Below are positions 1 through 6,356 of a stretch of 6,950 nucleotides of DNA, one piece after another (the first letter of the stretch is position 1; every line of letters starts with the position of its first letter). The translations under genes were made by a program, and so were the position numbers. The notes under the pieces are model-generated. The model made no database searches and was not told the origin of the DNA. It worked only from the letters and a program-made list of their open reading frames with translations. The stretch is taken from NCBI GenBank assembly GCA_025354965.1, contig JANXLW010000075.1, positions 1 through 6,950 of the forward strand, given 5' to 3'. This stretch comes from Betaproteobacteria bacterium. GTDB lineage: Bacteria > Pseudomonadota > Gammaproteobacteria > Burkholderiales > Burkholderiaceae_C.

Positions 1-149
1 GATCCGTTGAGCAGTGCAAACAGCGAGGACTTGCCGGCACCGTTGCGACCCACCAGACCTACTTTTTCTCCTGGATTCAGCGTGATGGTAGCGGCGTCGA
101 GCAGCACCTTGGCGCCGCGGCGCAGAGTGACATTTTTGAGAGTGATCAT
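1..149 (-). CDS. ABC-F family ATPase, N-terminal fragment (YheS-like), cut by window edge
   Basis: Only the first 49 residues are visible; the gene continues beyond position 1. The protein begins MITLKNVTLRRGAKVLLD and has a Walker A motif, GRNGAGKS, at residues 34-41 (Lys40 as nucleotide-binding lysine). The pattern RRG-x-x-VLLD-x-A followed by NPGEKVGLVG resembles the N-terminus of E. coli YheS, so a soluble ABC-F ATPase acting on ribosomes is more likely than a membrane transporter subunit. The rest of the family's features (second ABC domain, linker, signature motifs) are outside the window, so the subfamily is inferred. The ATG is embedded in the stop codon of the upstream acetyltransferase gene (ATGA, positions 146-149) and has no good Shine-Dalgarno of its own, which suggests translation by re-initiation after the acetyltransferase. 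Confidence 0.85.
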   Translation of the reverse strand, partial: MITLKNVTLRRGAKVLLDAATITLNPGEKVGLVGRNGAGKSSLFALLNG

Positions 150-658
150 GCGGGCGCTAAATTTTTGTTGGGGTCGGTTGGGTCGAGCGGCAAACCCAGA
201 AAAACAAGGTGGTCTTTGGCCGGTTCCCGAAATGAGGTCATGGGTAAAAAGCCGAGTTGCCGGTACAACGCGAGTGCCTGCGCATTGTGTGGCCAGGTGC
301 AAATGGCCGCTGTACGGTAGCCGGCCTGCCGGGCCTGGGTGAGCAGCGCTTCGGTCAAGGTCCGTGCCAAGCCTTGACGGCGAAAACCTTCCCGGACGTA
401 CACCCGCTTGATTTCCGCAATACCGTCGTGCGCGCTGGCAACGAAGGCGCCACAACCAGCCAATTCACCTGCGAAGTGGGCTACCAGCACGGCACCGCCA
501 GGCGCAGCGTAACGCCCCGGCAATTGCGCGATGTCGGCCCAGATGGTGCTGTTTGGTGGATCGTCCAGATCGCGCTCGGCGTACTCCAGCAACAGGCCTT
601 TAAAAATTTCAAAGTCGGCCGCGGTTGAGAGCCGGGTGAGGGTGAACTGAAGGTGCAT
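146..658 (-). CDS. GNAT-family N-acetyltransferase
   Basis: This 170-residue protein matches a single-domain GCN5-related acetyltransferase that uses acetyl-CoA. Motif A covers roughly residues 83-105, with the acetyl-CoA pyrophosphate-binding signature RRQGLA at 93-98 (Arg93, Gly96, Ala98) after a beta strand reading IKRVYV. Motif B is seen as ALALYRQLGF at 128-137, with Tyr132 in the usual position of the proton-donating tyrosine. There is no signal peptide or membrane segment, so it is cytoplasmic. The substrate cannot be read from the sequence. I chose the ATG at 658, ten bases after the prmB stop; an in-frame GTG at 688 would add ten residues and overlap prmB by 20 bases, but those residues are not part of the fold. 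The stop overlaps the ABC-F start, so the two are probably made together. A ribosomal-protein or small-molecule acetylase are both possible. Confidence 0.88.
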   Translation of the reverse strand: MHLQFTLTRLSTAADFEIFKGLLLEYAERDLDDPPNSTIWADIAQLPGRYAAPGGAVLVAHFAGELAGCGAFVASAHDGIAEIKRVYVREGFRRQGLARTLTEALLTQARQAGYRTAAICTWPHNAQALALYRQLGFLPMTSFREPAKDHLVFLGLPLDPTDPNKNLAPA

Positions 659-668
659 GGCTTGTGCG

Positions 669-1577
669 TTAGCCTGGCAGCGCGTCACGATCGGCTTGCA
701 AAGCCTCGCGCGTCACCAGCAGTACCTGGTCATCGCCGGCGCTGGTTTGCAGCCAGACCACTTCGAGTCTGGGAAAGACCGCCTCGAAGTTGATGCGTTC
801 GTTGCCGATCTCCAGCACCAGCACGGCGCCTTCGCTCATGTGCTGCGGTGCGTCCACCAGCAGTTGACGGATGAAGTCCATGCCGTCATGGCCACCCTGC
901 GAGTTGCCGTCCAATGCCAAGGCTGGCTCGGCCTTGTATTCGGGTGGCAGGGCAGCCATGCTGGTCGAGTTGACGTATGGCGGGTTGCAAAGAATCAGGT
1001 CAAACAGCCCGTCCACCGATGCCAGACCATCGGCGACCAACAGGCCAACGCGATCCTGCAGATGGTACTTGTTGACGTTGATGCGAGCCACGGCGAGAGC
1101 GTCCGCCGAGATGTCGGAGGCAAGTACTGCCACCTCTGGGTAAGTCATTGCGGCAAGCACGGCCAGACTGCCATTGCCAGTGCACAGGTCAAGTACGTTG
1201 CGGGTCGCTTCGGTAAGCCAGTAGTCAATGCCGCCACTGACCAGCAACTCGGCAATCAGGGAACGCGGCACGATGGCGCGTTCGTCGACATAGAACGCTA
1301 CGCCCTGCAACCAAGCTTCACGCGTCAGGTAAGCAGCCGGTTTTCGGGCAGTGATTCTGGTGCTCAAAAGTGAAGCGATTTGCGCTTGTTTTTCATCGCT
1401 TACGGGTTGATCTGCCAAAGACGTCGGGCCATCCAGCGGCGTATCGAGCGGCAAGCCCAATTGCCACAAAACCAGCCACGCTGCTTCGTCAAACGCGTTG
1501 TTGGTGCCGTGACCAAACGCCACGCCAGCGGCGGCCAATTGACTTGCGCCGGCCTCAATCAATTCGACAACGGTCAT
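669..1577 (-). CDS. prmB: PrmB, ribosomal protein L3 glutamine N5-methyltransferase
   Basis: This 302-residue SAM-dependent enzyme is predicted to methylate a glutamine side chain of 50S protein L3 during ribosome assembly. The N-terminal helical part (about 1-75) leads into AYLTREAWLQGVAFYVDER (82-100) and VPRSLIAELL (103-112). This block matches E. coli PrmB (AYLTHEAWFCGHEFYVDER, VPRSPIGEL) rather than the release-factor enzyme PrmC, whose equivalent block reads IPRPETE. SAM motif I is LDLCTGNGSL (129-138), the acidic ribose contact is in ASDIS (153-157), and the substrate-glutamine motif NPPY is at 198-201. Length is close to E. coli PrmB (about 310). Its ATG overlaps the dapE stop by four bases (ATGA, 1574-1577) with no obvious ribosome binding site, so translational coupling to dapE is likely. 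The GNAT start follows ten bases after its TAA. Confidence 0.93.
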   Translation of the reverse strand: MTVVELIEAGASQLAAAGVAFGHGTNNAFDEAAWLVLWQLGLPLDTPLDGPTSLADQPVSDEKQAQIASLLSTRITARKPAAYLTREAWLQGVAFYVDERAIVPRSLIAELLVSGGIDYWLTEATRNVLDLCTGNGSLAVLAAMTYPEVAVLASDISADALAVARINVNKYHLQDRVGLLVADGLASVDGLFDLILCNPPYVNSTSMAALPPEYKAEPALALDGNSQGGHDGMDFIRQLLVDAPQHMSEGAVLVLEIGNERINFEAVFPRLEVVWLQTSAGDDQVLLVTREALQADRDALPG

Positions 1578-2749
1578 GGCGTCAGGCGTGCGTTCAGATT
1601 TTCCAGCACACGTCGGTAAATGTTCTTCAGCGGTTCGATGTCTGCCACAAGAATGTGTTCGTCAATCTTGTGGATGCTGGCGTTGGGTGGCCCCAGTTCG
1701 ATGACCTGAGGGCAAATTTTAGCGATGAAACGTCCGTCGCTGGTGCCACCGGTCGTGGAGAGCTGGGTATCGATGCCGGTTTCAGCTTTGATCGCCGAGT
1801 GCACCGCCGCAACCAATGTGCCTGGGGTTGTCAGAAAAGGCAGGCCACCAACGATCCAAACCAGCTCGTAGTCAAGACCGTGCCGCTCCAGTACGGTTTG
1901 CAGTCGGGACTGAAGACTTTCTGGCGTGGATTCAGTGGAAAAACGGAAATTGAAATCAATCACCAACACACCTGGGATCACATTGCTGGCCCCGGTGCCT
2001 GCGTGGATGTTGCTCACTTGCCAGGAAGTGGGTGGGAAGAACTCGTTGCCTTGATCCCACTCCATGCTGACCAATTCAGCCAGCGCCGCAGCGAAAAGAT
2101 GAATGGGGTTTTTTGCCTGAAGGGGGTAGGCAATGTGACCTTGCACACCTTTGACGTTCAGACGCCCGCTCATGGTGCCACGGCGCCCATTCTTGATCAT
2201 GTCGCCAGTGCTTTGAAGCGACGTTGGCTCGCCCACAATGCAGTAGTCCAGTCGTTCGCCGCGCGCTTGCAAGGCTTCGCAGACGACCACCGTGCCGTCC
2301 AGCGCGGGGCCCTCTTCGTCGCTGGTGAGCAAAAAACCGATCGACAGGGCGGTGTCGGGTTTCGCCGCCACAAACTCCTCAACCGCCACCACAAAAGCCG
2401 CCAGTGAAGTCTTCATGTCGGCGGCGCCGCGACCATACAACTTGCCGTCACGCTGTGAGGGTGTGAAGGGGTCGCTGTGCCACAGGTCCAGTGGCCCGGT
2501 CGGTACAACATCGGTATGGCCGGCAAAAACTATCAATTCGCTAGCCGCATTCGCGTTGGTGACGCGTGTCGATGGCCGCTTGGCCCATAGGTTGGTGACG
2601 TGAAAGCCGACCGGCCCGCTGACGATGGTTTCACAAACAAAGCCCAAAGCGGCCAGGCGAGTGGCGATGATGTGCTGGCACTGGGCGTCGTCTGGCGTAA
2701 GCGAAGCGCAGGAAATCAGTTGTTCAGCAAGGCGCAGTGTGCGGGGCAT
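1574..2749 (-). CDS. dapE: DapE, succinyl-diaminopimelate desuccinylase
   Basis: This 391-residue M20-family zinc hydrolase removes succinate from N-succinyl-LL-2,6-diaminopimelate to give LL-diaminopimelate for lysine and peptidoglycan. The metal and catalytic residues are in place by comparison with characterised DapE: His78 and Asp80 in FAGHTDVVPTG, Asp111 in GRGAADMK, the Glu145-Glu146 pair in SDEEG (general base plus zinc ligand), Glu174 in GEPTS, and His360 in NASIHKIDEH. The dimerisation lid lies around 190-300, starting with GRRGTMSGRLNVKGVQGH. The substrate-binding TTGGTSDGRF is at 332-341. Relative to E. coli DapE, about nine extra residues sit between NLWA and FAGH (around 57-74), a variable loop. 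The ATG shares its A with the pilU stop (TGATG, 2747-2751), so dapE translation is probably coupled to pilU. dapC and dapD lie upstream in the same run. Confidence 0.96.
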   Translation of the reverse strand: MPRTLRLAEQLISCASLTPDDAQCQHIIATRLAALGFVCETIVSGPVGFHVTNLWAKRPSTRVTNANAASELIVFAGHTDVVPTGPLDLWHSDPFTPSQRDGKLYGRGAADMKTSLAAFVVAVEEFVAAKPDTALSIGFLLTSDEEGPALDGTVVVCEALQARGERLDYCIVGEPTSLQSTGDMIKNGRRGTMSGRLNVKGVQGHIAYPLQAKNPIHLFAAALAELVSMEWDQGNEFFPPTSWQVSNIHAGTGASNVIPGVLVIDFNFRFSTESTPESLQSRLQTVLERHGLDYELVWIVGGLPFLTTPGTLVAAVHSAIKAETGIDTQLSTTGGTSDGRFIAKICPQVIELGPPNASIHKIDEHILVADIEPLKNIYRRVLENLNARLTP

Positions 2750-3912
2750 CAGTGTTTCACGTCCAGCGTGATTTCGGTAAACGACGGCTCGTCGTCCGGG
2801 TCTTCGAGAGGCTCCTCGGGCTTGGCGCGAACGCTGAAGTCATTTTCCAGTCGCCACATCAAGTTGGTGGGTGAATCAGAATTGGCCAGCCCTTCCTTGC
2901 GCTCCACAACGCCTTGCACAATCAGGCGGGCAATGTCCTGCTCAAAGGTCTGGCTGCCGGCTGCCATGGATTTTTCCATCGCCTCTTTGACGCCGGAAAA
3001 GTCACCTTTTTCAATCAGTTCGTAAACCAGTTTGGTGTTGAGCAAAATCTCCACCGCCGGTATGCGTGCCCCCGTCACTGTGCGCAACAGACGCTGCGAC
3101 ACAATCGCTTTCAAGGCGGCAGCCAGGTCGCCCAGCATGGTCGGTCGCACTTCCACCGGATAAAACCCCAGAATCCGGTTGAGGGCCTGGTAGCTGTTGT
3201 TGGCGTGCAGTGTTGCCAGGCACAAATGGCCCGACTGGGCGTAGGCAATGGCCGACGACATGGTTTCACGGTCGCGTATCTCTCCAATCAGGATCACGTC
3301 TGGCGCTTGCCGCAAGGCGTTCTTGAGGGCCAGCTCGGTGGAACGCGTGTCGATGCCGACTTCGCGCTGGTTGACCACCGAACGTTTGTTCTTGAACAGG
3401 AATTCGACCGGGTCTTCAATGGTCAGGATGTGGCCGGAGGCGTGCTCGTTGCGGAAATCAAGCAGCGACGCCAGCGTCGTGCTCTTGCCGGTTCCGGTGG
3501 CGCCGACCAGCAGCATCAAACCACGCTTCTCCATGATCAATTCACTCAGGATCGATGGCACCGACAGCGTAGCCAGGGGCGGAATATCCATCGAGATGAA
3601 ACGGATCACGGCGGCCAGCGAACCGCGCTGGCGCATGGCACTTATGCGGAATCTGCCAACCCCTGCCAGGCCCCAGCCCATGTTCAGTTCGTTGGTGTCT
3701 TCCAGTTCCTTGATGCGTTCGGGCGGCAAAATCTCGGCCAACAAATTACGCGGCGCCTCGGGCGGCAGAATCTGGTTATTGATGGGAACGCATTGGCCGT
3801 TGATCCGGATCAGAACCGGTGAGTGGGCCGACAGGTAGACGTCAGAGGCCTTCTTCTCGCTCATCAAGCGAAGAATTCGCTCCATCGTGCCGGAGCTTGC
3901 GTTGCTTGCCAT
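2749..3912 (-). CDS. pilU: PilU-type type IV pilus retraction ATPase (PilT/PilU family)
   Basis: This 387-residue hexameric secretion-type ATPase is predicted to act at the cytoplasmic base of the type IVa pilus, helping PilT depolymerise pilin during retraction and twitching. The N-terminal PAS-like domain covers about 10-120. The RecA-like domain holds Walker A GATGTGKST (137-145, Lys143), the Asp box TIEDPVE (164-170), Walker B DVILIGEIRD (205-214, Glu211) and the His box GHLCLATLHANN (228-239, His229 and His236). GHLCLATLHANN is the PilU form; PilT has GHLVFGTLHT and an AIRNLI motif that I do not see here. The acidic tail (from about 364) is also PilU-like. The ATG at 3912 has a good AAGGG six bases upstream. 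Unusually, no pilT lies next to it: dapD ends 12 bases upstream and dapE starts in its stop codon. A second PilU paralogue dedicated to another pilus function is possible. Confidence 0.92.
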   Translation of the reverse strand: MASNASSGTMERILRLMSEKKASDVYLSAHSPVLIRINGQCVPINNQILPPEAPRNLLAEILPPERIKELEDTNELNMGWGLAGVGRFRISAMRQRGSLAAVIRFISMDIPPLATLSVPSILSELIMEKRGLMLLVGATGTGKSTTLASLLDFRNEHASGHILTIEDPVEFLFKNKRSVVNQREVGIDTRSTELALKNALRQAPDVILIGEIRDRETMSSAIAYAQSGHLCLATLHANNSYQALNRILGFYPVEVRPTMLGDLAAALKAIVSQRLLRTVTGARIPAVEILLNTKLVYELIEKGDFSGVKEAMEKSMAAGSQTFEQDIARLIVQGVVERKEGLANSDSPTNLMWRLENDFSVRAKPEEPLEDPDDEPSFTEITLDVKH

Positions 3913-3918
3913 GGTCAG

Positions 3919-3923
3919 CCCTT
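3919..3923 (-). promoter_or_regulatory. Shine-Dalgarno of pilU
   Basis: The minus strand reads AAGGG, then a six-base spacer, then ATG at 3912. It lies inside the 12-base gap after the dapD stop, so pilU has its own ribosome loading site within the operon. It supports the ATG at 3912 over an internal Met at codon 10. Confidence 0.7.
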
Positions 3924-3924
3924 G

Positions 3925-4749
3925 TCAGTCGCGCAGCAAGTCGTTCAGGCTGGTCTTGGCGCGCGTTTGCGCATCCACCCTTTTCACGATGATGGCCGCG
4001 TAGAGGCTGTACTTGCCATTGTTCTTGGGCAGACTGCCGCTGATCACCACCGAACCGCTGGGTATGCGACCGTAACTCACCGTATCGGTCGCGCGGTCGT
4101 AAATGGGGGTGCTCTGACCGAGGTAAACGCCCATTGAAATGACCGAGTTTTCTTCCACAATTACGCCTTCCACCACTTCGGAGCGGGCGCCGATAAAGCA
4201 GTTGTCTTCAATGATCGTAGGGCCGGCCTGCATCGGCTCCAACACGCCGCCGATACCGACTCCGCCGCTAAGGTGCACGTTTTTTCCAATTTGCGCGCAA
4301 GATCCCACGGTGGCCCAGGTGTCCACCATGGTGCCCTCGTCCACGTAAGCGCCGATGTTGACATAGGACGGCATCAAAATGACGCCTTTGCCGAGAAAGC
4401 TGCCGCGCCGCGCGACCGCCGGTGGCACCACGCGCACGCCAGTTGCTTTCATGGCCTGGGCGTCCAGGTGGGCAAACTTGGTGGGTACTTTGTCGTAAAA
4501 GCCCAGGTCACCGGCTTTCATGACCTGATTGTCTTTCAGACGAAAGCTGAGCAGCACGGCTTTTTTGATCCACTGGTGCGTGGTCCACTGGCCTACGGCT
4601 TCCCGGGTGGCGACGCGCAAGCGCCCCGAGTTGAGCCGGGAGATAACTTGCTCAACCGCCTCAAGTACATCCTTGGGCGCCGATTGGCTGGAAAAATTGG
4701 CGCGGTCTTCCCATGCGGCATCGATGATTTTTTGCAGTTGTTGTGGCAT
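3925..4749 (-). CDS. dapD: DapD, tetrahydrodipicolinate N-succinyltransferase
   Basis: This 274-residue enzyme transfers succinyl from succinyl-CoA to 2,3,4,5-tetrahydrodipicolinate, the first step of the succinyl branch to diaminopimelate. It is nearly collinear with E. coli DapD: MPQQLQKIIDAAWEDRA at the start, QWTTHQWIKKAVLLSFR (54-70), then a left-handed parallel beta helix of hexapeptide repeats from about 108 to 240, including MPSYVNIGAYVDEGTMVDTW (126-145) and VGSCAQIGKNVHLSGGVGIG (148-167). The C-terminal KYSLYAAIIVKRVDAQTR (246-263) is also typical. Such enzymes work as trimers in the cytoplasm. The reading frame is open up to 4824, but the extra 25 codons overlap the end of dapC and have no counterpart in the family. 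The ATG at 4749 has a GAAAGG ribosome binding site and gives the family's length. dapC ends 25 bases upstream. Confidence 0.96.
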   Translation of the reverse strand: MPQQLQKIIDAAWEDRANFSSQSAPKDVLEAVEQVISRLNSGRLRVATREAVGQWTTHQWIKKAVLLSFRLKDNQVMKAGDLGFYDKVPTKFAHLDAQAMKATGVRVVPPAVARRGSFLGKGVILMPSYVNIGAYVDEGTMVDTWATVGSCAQIGKNVHLSGGVGIGGVLEPMQAGPTIIEDNCFIGARSEVVEGVIVEENSVISMGVYLGQSTPIYDRATDTVSYGRIPSGSVVISGSLPKNNGKYSLYAAIIVKRVDAQTRAKTSLNDLLRD

Positions 4750-4754
4750 GAAAG

Positions 4755-4760
4755 CCTTTC
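4755..4760 (-). promoter_or_regulatory. Shine-Dalgarno deciding the dapD start
   Basis: The minus strand has GAAAGG, a five-base spacer and ATG at 4749. It selects this start over the longer frame that begins at 4824 inside dapC. The hexamer is part of an 11-base inverted repeat, GAAAGGCTTTC, whose loop is too short to fold as it stands. Confidence 0.7.
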
Positions 4761-4774
4761 TCAGGTTTGGATAA

Positions 4775-5995
4775 TCAGGTTCTGGATTTGACAAATTGGA
4801 CAATGCGTTGTGCTGCCTCAACACATTCAGCGGTTTCGGCCACCAGGGCCATTCGGATCCGCCCTTCGCCCGGGTTCGCGCCTTGACTGTTGCGTGACAG
4901 GTAAGTACCAGGCAAAACCGTCACATTGTAAAGAGTGAACAGATCACGCGCAAAATCCGCATCATTGCCCTTCACTTTGGCCCAAAGGTAAAAGCCGGCA
5001 TCCGGTAGCGCCACCTCCATGACGTTGGCCAGCATCGGTGTAACCTGGGCAAATTTGCTGCGGTACAGGGCTCGGTTGTCGATGACGTGCTGCTCGTCGC
5101 GCCACGCCGCGATGCTGGCGGCCTGCACCACCGGGCTCATGGCGCAGCCGTGGTAGGTGCGGTAGAGTAAAAACTGCTTGATGATGGCTTCGTCGCCAGC
5201 GACGAAGCCGCTGCGCATGCCCGGAACGTTACTTCGCTTGGACAGGCTGGTCAGTGATATCAGATTTTTGAAATCGCCGCGCCCCAGTATGCTTGCCGCC
5301 TGCAAGCCACCCAATGGCGGCTCGTCGCGGAAGTAGATCTCGCTGTAGCACTCATCCGAGGCAATGACAAAGCCGTGGCGATCACTCAAATCAAACAGTT
5401 TTTTCCACTCGGACAGTGGCATCACCGCGCCGGTCGGGTTGCCGGGTGAACAGACAATCAACAATTGGGTGCGCCGCCATACCTGGGTCGGCACGCTATC
5501 CCAGTCCTGCGCAAAATTTCGCGCCGGGTCGGTCGCGACGAAGTAGGGCTGGGCCCCGGCCAGCAGCGCCGCGCCTTCGTAAATCTGGTAGAAGGGATTG
5601 GGGCATACCACCACCGGTGCAGAGTTGTTCTTGCTGCCTGCCGGTACCGGATTGACGATGGTTTGGGTCAGAGCAAACAAGGCCTCGCGCGAGCCGTTGA
5701 CCGGCAGCATCTGAGTGGCCGGGTCGACTTCCAGGCGGTAACGCTGTTTGAGCCAATGTGCGAATGCCTTGCGCAACTGGACATCACCGGTGGTAGCCGG
5801 ATACGACGCCAGCCCGCTGGGCGTGCTCACAATGGCATCGATCATGGCTTGTTGAATGAACGCCGGTGTCGGGTGTTTGGGTTCGCCCATGCCCAGGCTG
5901 ATCGGGCGCAGCGCCGCATTGGCGGTGACGTTGGCGAACAGTTGACGCAGCCGCTCGAACGGGTAGGGCTGCAACAGAGGAAGTAGTGGATTCAT
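4775..5995 (-). CDS. dapC: DapC, succinyldiaminopimelate transaminase
   Basis: This 406-residue fold-type I PLP aminotransferase (class I/II) is predicted to make N-succinyl-LL-diaminopimelate from N-succinyl-2-amino-6-oxopimelate with glutamate as donor. Visible marks are ISLGMGEPKHPTP (32-44), ASYPATTGDVQLRKA (63-77), PLP-contacting Asn186 in SPGNPTG, Asp214 and Tyr217 in SDECYSEIYF, the Schiff-base lysine Lys253 in SLSKRSNVPGMRSGF, and the carboxylate-binding Arg381 in GRIRMAL. The long Lys-box SLSKRSNVPGMR is typical of the proteobacterial DapC group and adjacency to dapD supports this substrate rather than a generic aspartate aminotransferase. I chose ATG 5995; a TTG at 6004 would add three residues and has a GGA a few bases upstream, so the exact start is uncertain. 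It begins the dap run; the small cysteine-rich gene ends about 68 bases upstream. Confidence 0.93.
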   Translation of the reverse strand: MNPLLPLLQPYPFERLRQLFANVTANAALRPISLGMGEPKHPTPAFIQQAMIDAIVSTPSGLASYPATTGDVQLRKAFAHWLKQRYRLEVDPATQMLPVNGSREALFALTQTIVNPVPAGSKNNSAPVVVCPNPFYQIYEGAALLAGAQPYFVATDPARNFAQDWDSVPTQVWRRTQLLIVCSPGNPTGAVMPLSEWKKLFDLSDRHGFVIASDECYSEIYFRDEPPLGGLQAASILGRGDFKNLISLTSLSKRSNVPGMRSGFVAGDEAIIKQFLLYRTYHGCAMSPVVQAASIAAWRDEQHVIDNRALYRSKFAQVTPMLANVMEVALPDAGFYLWAKVKGNDADFARDLFTLYNVTVLPGTYLSRNSQGANPGEGRIRMALVAETAECVEAAQRIVQFVKSRT

Positions 5996-6048
5996 GACTG
6001 GCAATTATCCAGCCAGTGCGGGGCCTGTCGCCAAACGCTGCGTCGGTC

Positions 6049-6063
6049 GCCGGTCTGGCCGGC
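6049..6063 (-). repeat. GC-rich inverted repeat directly after the small gene's stop
   Basis: The minus strand reads GCCGGCCAGACCGGC immediately after the TAA at 6064-6066: a 5-base-pair stem (GCCGG/CCGGC) with a 5-base loop. No T-run follows, so it is at most a weak attenuating hairpin or an mRNA end-protecting structure rather than a proper intrinsic terminator. Confidence 0.4.
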
Positions 6064-6264
6064 TTACTTTTTAATTTTTCTGCGAGCGTTGGGGGACTCG
6101 ACCGCCGCTTTGCGTGCGGGCTTTGCCGCAGACTTCGCGACCGGTGTTACCTCCGGCTTCGCCGCTGCCTTGGGGGCATCCCCAATGACCGACTTGACCG
6201 GACAGATTTTGAAGATGGGGCATTTCTGGCAACCGACAGCAATGGCAATGGGGCAAATGGTCAT
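6064..6264 (-). CDS. Small protein with four-cysteine N-terminus and basic Ala/Lys/Pro tail, function unknown
   Basis: This is a 66-residue protein I cannot assign to a named family. Residues 1-29 read as a compact block with Cys4, Cys12, Cys15 and Cys21 (C-x7-C-x2-C-x5-C), three of them followed by proline (Cys-Pro at 4, 15 and 21), ending in SVIGD. This spacing could bind zinc or an iron-sulfur cluster, though it is not the classical ferredoxin spacing. Residues 30-66 are low complexity: AAAKP, AAKPARKAA and RRKIKK, with about eleven Lys/Arg and two Glu, like histone H1-type or AlgP-type tails that contact nucleic acid. There is no convincing membrane segment. The start ATG at 6264 has only an AG-rich stretch (GAAAAGAAAA) upstream. 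It lies 97 bases after the fumarase stop and ahead of dapC on the same strand. The structured cysteine block argues that it is a real gene and not chance. Confidence 0.68.
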   Translation of the reverse strand: MTICPIAIAVGCQKCPIFKICPVKSVIGDAPKAAAKPEVTPVAKSAAKPARKAAVESPNARRKIKK

Positions 6265-6310
6265 GGTTTTCTTTTCGTGGAATGCGGTTTCGCGTAGCGT
6301 TGCAGTATGC

Positions 6311-6326
6311 CCCGGCGCGCGCCGGG
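6311..6326. repeat. 16-base perfect palindrome CCCGGCGCGCGCCGGG
   Basis: The sequence equals its own reverse complement over 16 bases. As RNA it could fold as a 6-base-pair stem with a GCGC loop. It has no flanking T-run on either strand, so an intrinsic terminator is not supported; a binding site for a dimeric regulator or a simple mRNA hairpin are alternatives. Confidence 0.6.
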
Positions 6327-6342
6327 AAGCGGTGCCAATGCG

Positions 6343-6356
6343 AGGGGATTGCCCCT
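6343..6356 (-). repeat. Stem-loop after the fumarase stop codon
   Basis: The minus strand reads AGGGGCAATCCCCT, a 5-base-pair stem with a CAAT loop, beginning five bases after the fumarase TGA. It is followed by CGCATTGG and not by a T-run, so it might slow 3' exonucleases or weakly attenuate transcription, but it is not a standard terminator. Confidence 0.45.

Noticed and set aside
659..688. GTG start at 688 for the acetyltransferase
   Set aside because: It would overlap prmB by 20 bases and adds residues outside the GNAT fold; the ATG at 658 is more plausible, although its ribosome binding site is weak.
669..1577. PrmC (release factor glutamine methyltransferase) as the identity of the NPPY enzyme
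   Set aside because: The AYLTREAW...FYVDER...VPRS block is the PrmB form; PrmC has IPRPETE at that site.
657..2407. Long open frames on the plus strand (657-1373, 1370-2407) and similar ones at 2914-3822 and 4273-4791
   Set aside because: They lie antisense to prmB, dapE, pilU and dapD, all of which have clear family motifs. Their translations are rich in Arg, Gln and His and show no recognisable domain, as expected of shadow frames in GC-rich DNA.
2749..3912. PilT as the identity of the pilus ATPase
   Set aside because: The GHLCLATLHANN His-box variant, the lack of an AIRNLI-type motif and the acidic C-terminal tail fit PilU.
4750..4824. N-terminal extension of dapD to 4824
   Set aside because: The added 25 residues overlap the end of dapC and have no counterpart in DapD. 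The ATG at 4749 has its own GAAAGG and gives the family's length.
5996..6063. Lysine riboswitch or other leader RNA upstream of dapC
   Set aside because: The gap is only about 68 bases, far too short for a lysine riboswitch, and shows only one 5-base-pair stem.
6304..6342. Promoter from TTGGCA and CATACT upstream of the small gene
   Set aside because: The two hexamers are about 23 bases apart, too far for a sigma-70 promoter, and the -10 match is only four of six.
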